From NCBI GenBank assembly GCA_964544475.1, contig CAZJBS010000011.1, positions 1-64,000 on the forward strand: 64,000 nt of DNA, read 5' to 3'. This stretch comes from CAZJBS01 sp964544475. Its GTDB lineage: Bacteria; CLD3; SB21. A program made the position numbers and the translations under genes. Positions 1 through 9,135 of the stretch are shown one piece after another. Below the pieces are notes generated by a model. It was given only the letters and a program-made list of their open reading frames with translations, was not told the origin of the DNA and ran no database searches. Within the stretch, counting starts at the first letter, position 1. Each line of letters starts with the position of its first letter.

Positions 1-564
1 ATATCGCAACAAACGAAATTCAAAAAACAAGAAAACTTAATGGGAACGGCACTAGGTGTCCTCTTATCCGCATGCTCTGTCAGGAGCACAGTCGAAATTA
101 GCAAACCGCGCGGTGATACCGCGACGATTGTAATGCGCTCAGGCAAGACTCTTGATGCCGAGTTACTCTTTGCGAGCCAAGATACGATCGTGGTTGAAAA
201 GGACAACCAAGTTTATTTTGCAAAGATGCTGGAGATTCAGAGCATTTCTGTCAGAGGTTATGACCTGCGTTCGGAGAAGCAAGTCGTCATGATATTCTCT
301 TTTGCTGTTTTTGTCAGCACCACAATTTTCTGGCTTACTCAATGGGGTGATATCGGCGCGGAAGCAGGCGAGGGTTCTGTGGTTGGATTGGTTTTTGGTA
401 TCTTGCCGGCCGGTCTCACCATTTTGGAATTTGCATCGAGTTCGCATTCAAGTTTTTCGATGCCTCTCAGCAAGGAGGATAGGGGCGCTCTAAAACTGTA
501 CTGTTCCTATCCTCAAAGCCTCAATCATGACCAATTGGAACACCTTATGACGCGCCGCAATTAG
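1..564 (+). CDS. putative lipoprotein, 5'-partial, unknown function
   Basis: The frame is open to the left edge. The first ATG (position 40) would leave only about eleven residues before a lipobox-like LSAC, too short for a signal peptide. The codons upstream of it encode a lysine-containing stretch that would make a normal n-region, so the true start is probably outside the window. The mature part is polar for about 75 residues. A hydrophobic stretch containing IFSFAVFVSTTIF and a glycine-rich segment around VVGLVFGILPAGLTIL follow, probably one or two membrane helices. I recognise no family. It reads as an envelope lipoprotein with an integral membrane segment; the function is unknown. Confidence 0.6.
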   Translation: MSQQTKFKKQENLMGTALGVLLSACSVRSTVEISKPRGDTATIVMRSGKTLDAELLFASQDTIVVEKDNQVYFAKMLEIQSISVRGYDLRSEKQVVMIFSFAVFVSTTIFWLTQWGDIGAEAGEGSVVGLVFGILPAGLTILEFASSSHSSFSMPLSKEDRGALKLYCSYPQSLNHDQLEHLMTRRN

Positions 565-797
565 AAGGAAATCAGATGGCTGGGGGAGGCTCCCTGATAC
601 GCAGTCGCTGTGTGCGCCTGAAGCAACTGCATGAAAAGTCATGCGACTGACATTACCCGCCTCTTGTGGAGACCAGAGTGAAAATATTCTTGGAGATATT
701 TACGAAGCAACCGCGGCACAATTGGACAAACTCATATGCAGGCATCTGGTAATCCACATGCGTCTGGAGTAAGTCAGCTCAAGAAAAAGGGAGGCCT
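565..797. other. intergenic region without a recognised gene
   Basis: No coding frame with a signal or a ribosome binding site was found. A segment near 628-655 (GCATGAAAAGTCATGC is an imperfect hairpin) resembles a hairpin at about 21555-21580 over the shared core ACTGAC-R-TTAC; the resemblance is weak. Confidence 0.4.
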
Positions 798-1193
798 ATG
801 AAGCATTTTGTAATTCTTGCGATGCTCCTTCCAGCATTCCTTCTGGCGTGCGGCGGAGACAAGTGTCAAAATGACAAGGGAAATCCCGGATCCGTACAGG
901 GGAACTGGCGAGAACTCACCACAGATCCCGACGAAGATGAATTATGGTATTACAGGTTCTCTACTGACACGGATTACGGTTTCCATCGAGTGTATCTGTA
1001 CCTTGCCCCTGTAACCAAATGCTACGATGAATACAAACTCTACCGGGTTTCGAACGATACCATGTACACATTCGAGGATCGAGAGACATTTGTCTTCGTC
1101 GGTGACACTATGGTTTTTCAGTATGGACGCAGGCTCATTCCACTGGACGATAACCTTGGATGCGGTCAGTGTGAAGGTGGAGATGATGATTAG
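798..1193 (+). CDS. small secreted lipoprotein, unknown function
   Basis: This is a 131-residue protein with a classical lipoprotein signal peptide: MKHF n-region, hydrophobic core, and lipobox FLLAC with Cys18 as lipidation site. The mature protein is acidic, rich in Tyr and Asp, and ends CGQCEGGDDD. The start is supported by a strong AGGGAGG eight bases upstream. Two internal Cys pairs may form disulfides. No family is recognised. It is monocistronic, with about 180 bp before the next gene. Confidence 0.65.
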   Translation: MKHFVILAMLLPAFLLACGGDKCQNDKGNPGSVQGNWRELTTDPDEDELWYYRFSTDTDYGFHRVYLYLAPVTKCYDEYKLYRVSNDTMYTFEDRETFVFVGDTMVFQYGRRLIPLDDNLGCGQCEGGDDD

Positions 1194-1374
1194 TGTTTTT
1201 ATCCAAAGAAACCAACCTAAATGGAACACTGATTCGTGGAACGTCGTGATTAATTGAGCCAAGAATGGGCTTTCACGATGGTAAGCTGGTGGCGATTCAC
1301 AAGAGTATCAGATTAGGAAGGGATTTCTGTCGGACAAGGGCCAGAATTCTCAGGACAAAACAGCAAGAGGAGTC

Positions 1375-1989
1375 ATGATACATCTTCCACACCTGATCAT
1401 GCGATTTGAGAGGAGTTTTACCATAGCGGTAACGCTTTGCTGGCTTAGCATGACCTCAGCAGACGAAGCATTGGGCCAGATGTGCTACATCGGCAGGCCA
1501 AAGAAGGAGTGCCGGGCATTCATCATCTCCGAAGTCGGAGGTTATCATACGTCGGTTTCATATGCGAAGCCGCAAGGTCATGCTCTTTTCGAAGCCGGCC
1601 CCATGTTCAATTGGAAGGAAAATTCAGCCATTGGTGGAACGGTTGCGATTGGGTCAGACTTCGACCGGGGTCTATGGCTGGGCCTCAAAGGAAGATATCG
1701 ATATTGGATAGCGCGACGCTTGGGAATGGATGTGGGGATTGGAATACTCTACCAGTCAGGCGACGAATATGGCGGGACATTTACACGCATGGGTCCGACG
1801 ACCGACGTATCGCTCTCCGTCGGTGACCTGGTTGGTTTAACGGTGCGTTTTGACTGGATGCAAGGCAGGAGGAACACCGGTCCGCCTGTGCCCTATACCG
1901 GTGTCAAATTGGGGTCCTACGCAGGACTGGTCGGGGGTGTGATCGTTTTCATCGTTGGCGCGTGGGCACATGGAATGTCACAGATCTGA
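1375..1989 (+). CDS. secreted protein, possible outer-membrane beta-barrel
   Basis: This is a 204-residue protein preceded by AGAGGAG with good spacing. The N-terminus has a long signal-like segment containing FTIAVTLCWLSMTSADEALG. The mature region alternates hydrophobic and polar residues with many glycines (GGTVAIGSDFDRGLWLGLKGRYRYW, given here as a composition guide only), as in small outer-membrane barrels. A hydrophobic C-terminal segment (YAGLVGGVIVFIVGAWAHG) is unusual for a barrel and may be a membrane anchor. No named family is recognised, so the function is unknown. Confidence 0.55.
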   Translation: MIHLPHLIMRFERSFTIAVTLCWLSMTSADEALGQMCYIGRPKKECRAFIISEVGGYHTSVSYAKPQGHALFEAGPMFNWKENSAIGGTVAIGSDFDRGLWLGLKGRYRYWIARRLGMDVGIGILYQSGDEYGGTFTRMGPTTDVSLSVGDLVGLTVRFDWMQGRRNTGPPVPYTGVKLGSYAGLVGGVIVFIVGAWAHGMSQI

Positions 1990-2083
1990 AATGTCACGGA
2001 AACATCAAAAACCAGCGGAGCGAACCCGCAATGGTGGCCGCGAGATTTCGCAACGGCGGAGCGAAGAAGTAGGTGTTGAAAGC

Positions 2084-2124
2084 GGACTTCTCGATACGCG
2101 ACCTGCGGTCGCTACTCGAAGTCC
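2084..2124. repeat. imperfect palindrome, REP-like
   Basis: GGACTTCTCGATACGCGACC and GGTCGCTACTCGAAGTCC form an imperfect inverted repeat around a TGC loop. It lies between the convergent ends of the barrel-like gene and oxyR. A second short hairpin (TCCGGGCA-TT-TGCCGGA) follows at once. It could be a dispersed palindromic element or a bidirectional terminator; there is no U-tract. Confidence 0.4.
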
Positions 2125-2221
2125 GGGCATTTGCCGGATAGTATTGCCTCCTTCCGACTTGGGCGACGGCAAACAACTCGGATTCATCGCCGGAATGATC
2201 CGCGCATGGTCAGTTCATTTG

Positions 2222-3160
2222 TCACTGAATAGAAATTGTACGAACCCGCCGATGGTCCAACAAGGAAAGCGGAAGGTGCGTCGTAATGGAATCCTTGAGC
2301 GCTTCGATCAACCGGGATTTGACAAAGTCCCTGTGCGTGACCAAACTGACTTCCCGAACAGGCTCGGGTTCCTTAAAAGGCCGCAATCTCTTCTTCTGAG
2401 CACGGGTCAACTTGAGCGTGGCCAGTTCCGGAATGACGGTCAGCCCGTTATTGTTTTCCACCATCCGCATCAGCGTTTCCAAACCACCCGCCTCGTAATC
2501 CAGTTGTTTTTCCAGACGTGAAGACCGTTTCAGTTCGCAGAGATTCATGATTTGTGAACGCAGGCAATGGCCTTCTTCGAGCAGCCACAGATGATCCGGA
2601 TCGATATCCGATGCCAATACGTATTTCTTGCGGTACGCCTTTTCCGAGGCCGATGTATAAACCCATAATCGTTCGAAAAAAAGCGGACGCTCCGTAATCG
2701 CCGGATCCAACAACGGCGTTACCAACAGGCCCGCGTCCAATTTGTCCTGTTTGAGTTGTTCGGCGATCTGCGGTGTGATCATTTCCGTAATAATCAACTT
2801 GACTTCGGTATGACGTTTCAGAAACGATTCCAGAAACAACGGGATGAGATACGGCGCGAGGGTGGGAATGATCCCCAGCCGCAACACGCCGCTGACCGTG
2901 CTTCGGAGGCCCGCAACCACCTCGGGAATGCGGTGCATTTCCTGCAAAACTTTGCGGGCATGACCAATGACGGCTTCGCCTATTTCCGTCGGCACGACCG
3001 GCTGTCGTCGGCGATCAAACAGTTTGACGCCCAGTTCTTCCTCCAGCTTCTGAATCATCATGCTTAACGTCGGCTGGGATACAAAACACGCCTCGGCGGC
3101 TTTGGCAAAATGCCGGCACGTATCCACCGCCACGACATATTCCAACTGTTGCAGGGTCAT
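2222..3160 (-). CDS. oxyR: OxyR, LysR-type peroxide sensor
   Basis: This is a 312-residue LysR-family transcription factor. The start at 3160 gives the standard N-terminus MTLQQLEYVVAV with the winged helix-turn-helix in residues 1-60 (SQPTLSMMIQKLEEELGVKLFDR). The motif GHCLRSQIMNLC places its two cysteines at residues 199 and 208, the same numbers as the redox pair of E. coli OxyR, so peroxide sensing by a disulfide switch is expected. The frame stays open further upstream to 3604, but that part runs through the operator and promoter and into katG. The gene is divergent from katG, its usual target, and an OxyR-type operator lies 12-47 bp upstream. Confidence 0.93.
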   Translation of the reverse strand: MTLQQLEYVVAVDTCRHFAKAAEACFVSQPTLSMMIQKLEEELGVKLFDRRRQPVVPTEIGEAVIGHARKVLQEMHRIPEVVAGLRSTVSGVLRLGIIPTLAPYLIPLFLESFLKRHTEVKLIITEMITPQIAEQLKQDKLDAGLLVTPLLDPAITERPLFFERLWVYTSASEKAYRKKYVLASDIDPDHLWLLEEGHCLRSQIMNLCELKRSSRLEKQLDYEAGGLETLMRMVENNNGLTVIPELATLKLTRAQKKRLRPFKEPEPVREVSLVTHRDFVKSRLIEALKDSITTHLPLSLLDHRRVRTISIQ

Positions 3161-3171
3161 GAATTCATCCA

Positions 3172-3207
3172 ATAGACAATATCTATCAGAATATAGAAAA
3201 GATCGTC
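3172..3207. promoter_or_regulatory. OxyR-type operator between oxyR and katG
   Basis: The arrangement is ATAG-N7-CTAT, a six-base gap, then ATAG-N7-CGTC. The known OxyR consensus is four tetranucleotide half-sites ATAG-N7-CTAT-N7-ATAG-N7-CTAT. Three half-sites match exactly, the fourth is degenerate, and the central gap is one base short. The position right in front of oxyR fits autoregulation together with katG activation. Confidence 0.7.
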
Positions 3208-3364
3208 TTGATTTATCAAACAATTTTTGTGAATTTGCTATGAAAGAATTGGCTATTTTTATACTCCAGATCGCCTTTGGCAGAAACGAATCGTTCGATC
3301 CATAACCAAGTTCTTTTGCAAGCTCTAACCATGGCAGACACAAACCACTACGGGAGGAAATCTC

Positions 3365-5539
3365 ATGAGTAACGAAAGCAAGTGCCCGATGCACACCGCC
3401 GGTGGAGGCACGTCCAACAAGGATTGGTGGCCCCAACAGTTGAATCTCAAAATTCTTCATCAGAATTCCCTCTTGCCCAATCCGATGGGCAAGAAATTCA
3501 ACTATGCGAAGGAATTCAAGAAACTCAACCTGAAGGCCCTCAAGAAGGACCTTTACGCGTTGATGACGGATTCGCAGGATTGGTGGCCGGCGGATTACGG
3601 CCACTATGGCGGGTTATTCATCCGCATGGCATGGCACAGCGCCGGTACCTATCGCATCGGCGATGGCCGGGGCGGCGCGGGGAGCGGCACACAGCGTTTT
3701 GCGCCCCTCAACAGCTGGCCGGACAATGCCAATCTCGACAAAGCGCGGCGCCTCTTGTGGCCGATCAAGCAGAAATACGGCAACAAGATATCCTGGGCCG
3801 ACCTCATGATTCTGGCGGGCAATTGCGCCCTGGAATCGATGGGCTTCAAGACGTTTGGTTTCGCCGGCGGACGGGAGGATGTCTGGGAACCGGAGGAGGA
3901 CATCTATTGGGGCGCCGAAACCGAGTGGCTGGGTGATAAGCGGTACTCCGGCGACAGGGAACTCGAGAACCCCCTCGCCGCCGTGCAGATGGGACTGATC
4001 TATGTCAATCCGCAGGGACCCAATGGCGAGCCGGATCCGATCAAGTCGGGCCGCGACATTCGGGAGACCTTTGCGCGCATGGCGATGAACGATGAAGAAA
4101 CCGTGGCGCTTACCGCCGGCGGCCATACGTTTGGCAAAGCCCATGGAGCGGGCGATGCGGCTCACGTCGGGCCCGAGCCGGAAGGCGCCTCCATCGAAGA
4201 GCAGGGGCTCGGCTGGACCAGCCGTTTCCGTAGCGGCAAGGGAGACGACACCATTACGAGCGGCCTGGAAGGGGCGTGGACTCCAAACCCGATCAAATGG
4301 GACAATGGCTATTTTGACATGTTGTTTGGTTATGAATGGGAATTGGTCAAGAGTCCGGCCGGGGCCTGGCAATGGCTGGCGAAGAACGTTCAGGAAAAAG
4401 ACATGGTTCCGGGCGCGCACGACCCTTCGAAGAAGTCCCGACCGATGATGACCACCGCCGACATGGCGATGCGCATGGACCCGATCTACGAGCCCATTTC
4501 ACGCCGATTCCACAAGGATCCGAAGGCGTTTGCCGACGCGTTCGCCCGAGCGTGGTTCAAGCTGACCCATCGCGACATGGGCCCGCGCTCGAGGTATCTC
4601 GGCGAGGAAGTGCCAAGAGAAGTGCTCATCTGGCAGGATCCGGTACCGGCGGTCAATCACAAACTCGTGAATGAGAAAGACATTGCCGCCCTCAAAAAGA
4701 AGATCCTGGCTTCAGGGTTGTCGATTTCCCAGCTGGTTTCCACGGCCTGGGCATCCGCGTCGACGTTCCGCGGCTCGGACAAACGCGGCGGTGCCAATGG
4801 CGCGCGTATTCGTCTGGCGCCCCAGAAAGACTGGGAAGTCAATCAGCCGGAACAACTGCAGGCGGTGTTGGCGAAACTGGAAAAGATCCAGAAGGAATTC
4901 AACAAGACCGCCGGGAAGAAGAAAATTTCACTCGCCGATCTTATCGTTCTTGGTGGATGCGCGGCCATCGAGCAGGCGGCGGCAAATGCCGGCCACAAGG
5001 TGAAAGTTCCTTTCTCGCCTGGACGGACCGATGCGCGACAGGATCAGACCGATGTGGCCTCCTTTGCCGTACTCGAACCGGCGGCGGACGGGTTCCGCAA
5101 TTATCAGAAGAAGGCCTACAGCGTTTCTCCCGAAGAACTGCTCATCGACAGGGCGCAACTGCTGACCCTGACGGCGCCGGAAATGACCGTATTGATCGGA
5201 GGCATGCGCGTGCTGAATACCAATCATGGCCAATCCAAACATGGCGTGTTCACCAATCGGCCCGGGGCGCTGACCACGGATTTCTTTGTGAATCTGCTCG
5301 ACATGGGTACGGTATGGACGCTGGCTTCCGGGGTCAAGGACGTCTACGAAGGACGGGATCGTGCGACGGGCGAAATCAAATGGACGGGCACGCGCGTCGA
5401 TCTTGTCTTCGGATCGAATTCCCAGCTGCGGGCCCTTGCCGAAGTGTACGCCCAGGACGATGCGAAGACGAAGTTCGTCACGGACTTTGTGGCCGCATGG
5501 AACAAAGTCATGAACGCGGATCGATTTGATCTCGCATGA
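3365..5539 (+). CDS. katG: KatG, catalase-peroxidase
   Basis: This is a 724-residue bifunctional heme enzyme that disproportionates hydrogen peroxide and oxidises small donors. The length is typical of the family, with two tandem peroxidase-like domains. Distal-site residues are Arg87, Trp90 and His91 (RMAWHSAGTYR), and the proximal heme ligand is His254 (GGHTFGKAHG). Trp90, Tyr213 (LIYVNPQGPNG) and Met239 (ARMAMNDE) match the covalent Met-Tyr-Trp adduct needed for catalase activity. GGGAGGAAA precedes the ATG. There is no signal peptide, so it is cytoplasmic. It is divergent from oxyR and presumably activated by it. Confidence 0.97.
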   Translation: MSNESKCPMHTAGGGTSNKDWWPQQLNLKILHQNSLLPNPMGKKFNYAKEFKKLNLKALKKDLYALMTDSQDWWPADYGHYGGLFIRMAWHSAGTYRIGDGRGGAGSGTQRFAPLNSWPDNANLDKARRLLWPIKQKYGNKISWADLMILAGNCALESMGFKTFGFAGGREDVWEPEEDIYWGAETEWLGDKRYSGDRELENPLAAVQMGLIYVNPQGPNGEPDPIKSGRDIRETFARMAMNDEETVALTAGGHTFGKAHGAGDAAHVGPEPEGASIEEQGLGWTSRFRSGKGDDTITSGLEGAWTPNPIKWDNGYFDMLFGYEWELVKSPAGAWQWLAKNVQEKDMVPGAHDPSKKSRPMMTTADMAMRMDPIYEPISRRFHKDPKAFADAFARAWFKLTHRDMGPRSRYLGEEVPREVLIWQDPVPAVNHKLVNEKDIAALKKKILASGLSISQLVSTAWASASTFRGSDKRGGANGARIRLAPQKDWEVNQPEQLQAVLAKLEKIQKEFNKTAGKKKISLADLIVLGGCAAIEQAAANAGHKVKVPFSPGRTDARQDQTDVASFAVLEPAADGFRNYQKKAYSVSPEELLIDRAQLLTLTAPEMTVLIGGMRVLNTNHGQSKHGVFTNRPGALTTDFFVNLLDMGTVWTLASGVKDVYEGRDRATGEIKWTGTRVDLVFGSNSQLRALAEVYAQDDAKTKFVTDFVAAWNKVMNADRFDLA

Positions 5540-5587
5540 CCGGCGCTGAAAAAGTCACATGGACCGTTCAACCAAGTGAGGAAGCCG

Positions 5588-5779
5588 ATGGCCGTTTCTA
5601 ACCCGAAGATCCGGGACGGTGATTTCTGCAAAGTCGTCAAAGGGACACACGCCGGAAAGAGTGGCGTTGCCAGGGATATCCATACCAGCAAAACCGGCAA
5701 CGTTACCATTACCGTTGTGCAAGCCGGCGGCGTTCGATTTAAGACGCTGGCTAGAAATGTGGAAGTCACCAAATCCTGA
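5588..5779 (+). CDS. KOW-domain small protein
   Basis: This is a 63-residue cytoplasmic protein beginning MAVSNPKIRDGDFCKVVKG. The ATG at 5588 has GTGAGG about eight bases upstream; a GTG at 5576 would add four residues and is less likely. The core (GDFCKVVKGTHAGKSGVARDI) is a KOW motif, as in NusG and ribosomal protein L24/L26, usually an RNA or protein contact. It lies 48 bp after katG with no terminator between, so co-transcription is possible. The molecular role is unknown. Confidence 0.75.
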   Translation: MAVSNPKIRDGDFCKVVKGTHAGKSGVARDIHTSKTGNVTITVVQAGGVRFKTLARNVEVTKS

Positions 5780-5807
5780 TGGCCGTGGCGAAATAGACGG
5801 CGACCTT

Positions 5808-5915
5808 TCACCTGGCATGCCGATTCAGGCAGGTGACTTCTTGTTCTCTCCGGAGCCTCGACCGTGCGGGCGGTCTTTGTCATGTAGCCGGCCCACGGGC
5901 AAATGGTGCGTGGGC
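5808..5915. terminator. two hairpins between convergent genes
   Basis: TCACCTG...CAGGTGA (5808-5836) and GCCCACG...CGTGGGC (5891-5915) are seven-base perfect inverted repeats between the KOW gene and the convergent LysM gene. Neither has a clear U-tract, so termination is a guess. Confidence 0.4.
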
Positions 5916-5917
5916 GG

Positions 5918-6298
5918 CTAAGGGTTTGGAATAATCAATTCCTGGCCCGGCTTGATGACGTTGGGATTGGAGAGCGTGCCCGTATTGGCTTCAAAAATCT
6001 TCATGTACTGGCCGGCATCGCGGTAGTAAATCTTTGAAATCGCTCCCAACGTCTCGCCGGCCTTTACGGTGTGCTTATGGTAATAGGCCGTCGTTTCCAC
6101 TTGAATATCGGCCGCAATGTCCGCCGGATTCTCGCCGCCGATTTCCTTGATCTTGTCCCATAGCAGATTCTTCTCGTACTGAGTCCTGGTCATGCCCTTG
6201 ATGACAAGCTTTCCCCCGCTGTCCTGAACGTCTCCGTTCTTGACTTCGAGTTTCATGCCAAGGTCAAGCACTGCCTGATACTTTTCTTTGACACCCAT
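5918..6298 (-). CDS. BON-like/LysM protein, Kbp (YgaU) type
   Basis: This is a 126-residue protein without a signal peptide. The N-terminal half (LKVEVKNGDVQDSGGKLVIKG-like residues and ADIAADIQVET) resembles a short BON domain. The C-terminal half (HTVKAGETLGAISKIYYRDAG to PGQELIIPNP) is a complete LysM domain. This layout is that of E. coli Kbp/YgaU, a cytoplasmic potassium-binding protein, although Kbp is slightly longer. AGGTGAG lies just upstream of the ATG. A general peptidoglycan-binding role is less likely because nothing directs the protein out of the cytoplasm. Confidence 0.75.
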   Translation of the reverse strand: MGVKEKYQAVLDLGMKLEVKNGDVQDSGGKLVIKGMTRTQYEKNLLWDKIKEIGGENPADIAADIQVETTAYYHKHTVKAGETLGAISKIYYRDAGQYMKIFEANTGTLSNPNVIKPGQELIIPNP

Positions 6299-6451
6299 GG
6301 TCTCACCTCACTTTTTTTTATGGAGTCTGTGAAGGAACGATAGGGTTTTCGACGCGCATTTTCAAGTGAACACTCAGCCATTGCGTCATGCGCTTGATCA
6401 CGGAGGTCTGTTGTCGTATCTTTGGAAAAATATTCTTTCATTCTGGTGGAC

Positions 6452-7981
6452 ATGATCAAAAATCTCTTTTTCATGGTATGGTGCGGCGTGATGGCCTGCA
6501 CTCAACCGGATCCCGAACGCCTATATCCCATTTATGAAGACGGATACTGGGGCTTCATGGACTCGGCGGGAGGCGTGATGGTCACGCCTGCCTTCCGGGA
6601 GGTTCGCGAATTCGAAAACGGACTGGCATGGGTTCTGACGACGGATAGTGGCTGGACACTGGTGAATAAGCGGGGAACTCCGGTTTTGGAGGAACGCTTT
6701 GACAGTGTCCATATTCTGCCGCATCACACGGCTGTCCGTCTGATCGAGGACTCCGACGTATCCGCCTTCAGAACGGTCCATGCTCTGGCGTACGACGATG
6801 GCCCCACGTCCAGCTACAGGGTTTTCCGAGGGGATCGTTGCGGACTGGTGGATGACCGTGGTCGTTTGATCATACCACCCGACTTTGACGAAGTGGGTCC
6901 GTGGCGCGACGGAAGGTCATGGTATCGGTCCGACGGTTTGTACGGATATCTTGATAGCGGCGGCGTCGTAAGAATCGCGGCTCAATTTCTTGCCGTTACC
7001 GATTTCGGTTCCGGCCGCGCCTGGGTCAAAACGCCCGATGGATTTGGCATGATCGACCGGGCCGGAGGCTGGATAATGCCTCCGCGGAAAAATCGAGTCA
7101 ATGCATCCATGTTCCTGGATCATTTGTCTGTCGTCGAAGAGGTCGAGAGGGTTCCCGGCCCTTTGTGGTCGCCATTTGAGCGTGCCGAAATTCACTGGTC
7201 ACAGATCGACACGGCCGGCAAGCGCTGGCCGTTCAGTCCGGATGTGATAACCCTCGCGGACGGATGGAGAATGAGAACGTTCTCCAGGGACGAGATTGGT
7301 CCGGCCGACGGCGTCCGACGAACTTACTTGACGAATTTTTGGAATGCCAGAATGAATAGTCAGATGCCCGAGGTTTATCGGGATTTCCGAAAACTCTCGG
7401 ACCGTCTGGTCTACGTCCGTCATGAATACAATCCGCGAAAGTGGGGCATCATGCGTGTTTACGCGGATTCCATTGGGACGCCGGCCTGGAATGAATTCGA
7501 CAATGACGTATTTCCTTTGACGGACGGCCTGGTCCGTGTGATGAAACGGGAATGGATGTTTGTCACACGGGATGATGGCGTTTCGGTTCCTCCAATGGAA
7601 ATCAGGCATTGGGGTATCATGGATTCGTTGGGGCATTGGGTGGCGCCGGCGACCTTTGATGCGGAATGGGTGCATCCTTTCGAGAATGGTCGTGCCGTTT
7701 TCAAGAGGCGTGAGAAATTCGGCATCGTCGATTCCGCGTTGGCGGAGTTGCTCAAACCCGATTTTGACACGTTGTCCAGGGCGGATCGCGATCGCTGGGC
7801 TTTTTCGAAAGACGGTCGTGGTGGCGTGATGGATGCGGATTTTCGGGTCCTGAAGGATGGCAGTTGGAAACGCCTGGATCCTTATGTCGGAAACCTGGCG
7901 CGTTTTTTCGAAGACAAACGATGGGGATACATCGACAGAAGCGGCCAGATAATTTGGTCGACCGCCATCCGCGAGCCATGA
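6452..7981 (+). CDS. WG-repeat lipoprotein
   Basis: This is a 509-residue protein. The ATG at 6452 follows GGTGG and gives the lipoprotein signal MIKNLFFMVWCGVMAC; the TTG at 6422 would lengthen the n-region abnormally. The mature protein consists of degenerate WG repeats of about 50 residues (GYWGFMDSAGGVMVTPAF, GLYGYLDSGGVVRIAAQF, RHWGIMDSLGHWVAPATF, KRWGYIDRSGQIIW). Such repeats form beta-rich surfaces of unknown function. The repeats are more degenerate than in the neighbouring WG protein, to which it is probably paralogous. Confidence 0.8.
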   Translation: MIKNLFFMVWCGVMACTQPDPERLYPIYEDGYWGFMDSAGGVMVTPAFREVREFENGLAWVLTTDSGWTLVNKRGTPVLEERFDSVHILPHHTAVRLIEDSDVSAFRTVHALAYDDGPTSSYRVFRGDRCGLVDDRGRLIIPPDFDEVGPWRDGRSWYRSDGLYGYLDSGGVVRIAAQFLAVTDFGSGRAWVKTPDGFGMIDRAGGWIMPPRKNRVNASMFLDHLSVVEEVERVPGPLWSPFERAEIHWSQIDTAGKRWPFSPDVITLADGWRMRTFSRDEIGPADGVRRTYLTNFWNARMNSQMPEVYRDFRKLSDRLVYVRHEYNPRKWGIMRVYADSIGTPAWNEFDNDVFPLTDGLVRVMKREWMFVTRDDGVSVPPMEIRHWGIMDSLGHWVAPATFDAEWVHPFENGRAVFKRREKFGIVDSALAELLKPDFDTLSRADRDRWAFSKDGRGGVMDADFRVLKDGSWKRLDPYVGNLARFFEDKRWGYIDRSGQIIWSTAIREP

Positions 7982-8060
7982 CCACGGCAACCGATAACCG
8001 CTTGCAGATGTGCGGCGGATCGTGTATCGTACGGTGAATCACTTTGAACGGAGATTGACG

Positions 8061-9134
8061 ATGAGACTTCGATGGAGTATTCAGATGCTACTGGTCGCAC
8101 TATGCGGATGGTGGTCAACGGTGACGGCGCAGACTGGCCTCTATCGGATAGTGCAGAAAGACCTCTGGGGCTACATGGACGCTTCGGGAAAAGTGGTCGT
8201 GACACCGCAATTCGACGAGGCGTGGCCCTTTTCTGAAGGTCTCGCCCTGGTTCGGCTTTGCGACCGATATGGATTCATCGACAAAAAAGGCTCTTACGAA
8301 ATCAATCCGCAATTCGAGGACGCCGCATCATTTCAGGAGGAACTGGCCCGCGTTCGTGTGTCCGGCAAGTGGGGATTCATTGACAAAAACGGCCGGTTCG
8401 TCATTGCCACTCAATTCGATCAGGCCTCGTCGTTTTTCGAGGGTATGGCGAGGGTTGCCATCGGTGGCAAATACGGGTTCATCGATAGAGCTGGCAAGTA
8501 CGTGATCAATCCCCAGTTCAAGAAAGCGGATGCGTTTTCGGAGGGGTTTGTCCGCGTCGAGGTCTCCGGCAAATCCGGGTATGTTGACAAAAACGGCAAA
8601 CAGGCGATCACGTGCCAGTTTGATCAGGCGATGGAATTTTCGGAAGGTCTGGCGGCGGCGAAAGTGGCGGGTCAGTGGGGCTTCATAGACAAAACCGGAC
8701 GGTATGCCATCAATCCGCAATTTGAACGTGTGACGTCTTTCCGGAATGGTTATGCCGCCGTGCGTGCGGATGGCAAGTGGGGCATCATAGACAAGAGCGG
8801 ATCGTATGTGATTGCCCCGAAGTATCAGGAGGCCGGAATTCTGGCGGATGGATTTTTCGCCCTGTGTACGGGAGGGAAATGGGGTTATGGCGACAAAAAA
8901 GGCACGCTGGGCATTGGCATTCAGTTCGACAATGCCGGCGCCTTTTCGGAAGGATTGGCTCGCGTGCGTTCGTCAGGCAAGTGGGGATACATCGACAAAA
9001 CCGGCAAATTGGTGATCAATCCGCAGTTTGACAAAGTGTCCGATTTCGACGGCGGTATCGCTCTGGTTCACACGAAGGCGGGCGTTGGCTACATTGACCG
9101 GGCCGGCAAGTACGTCTGGAACCCTTCCAAATAG
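8061..9134 (+). CDS. secreted WG-repeat protein
   Basis: This is a 357-residue protein. The start at 8061 has CGGAG upstream and gives a clean signal peptide ending WWSTVTA before QTG. The mature part is almost entirely regular WG repeats (KWGFIDKNGRFVIATQFDQA and variants) with alternating Phe/Trp-Gly-Phe/Tyr-Ile/Val-Asp-Lys and FSEGLARV signatures, about seven complete units of 46-48 residues. It has no enzymatic motif. It ends one base before the convergent TonB-dependent receptor gene. Confidence 0.85.
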   Translation: MRLRWSIQMLLVALCGWWSTVTAQTGLYRIVQKDLWGYMDASGKVVVTPQFDEAWPFSEGLALVRLCDRYGFIDKKGSYEINPQFEDAASFQEELARVRVSGKWGFIDKNGRFVIATQFDQASSFFEGMARVAIGGKYGFIDRAGKYVINPQFKKADAFSEGFVRVEVSGKSGYVDKNGKQAITCQFDQAMEFSEGLAAAKVAGQWGFIDKTGRYAINPQFERVTSFRNGYAAVRADGKWGIIDKSGSYVIAPKYQEAGILADGFFALCTGGKWGYGDKKGTLGIGIQFDNAGAFSEGLARVRSSGKWGYIDKTGKLVINPQFDKVSDFDGGIALVHTKAGVGYIDRAGKYVWNPSK

Positions 9135-9135
9135 G

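Noticed and set aside
3161..3604. N-terminal extension of oxyR to 460 residues
   Set aside because: It would run across the operator, the promoter region and into divergent katG; the start at 3160 reproduces the standard OxyR N-terminus and Cys199/Cys208 numbering.
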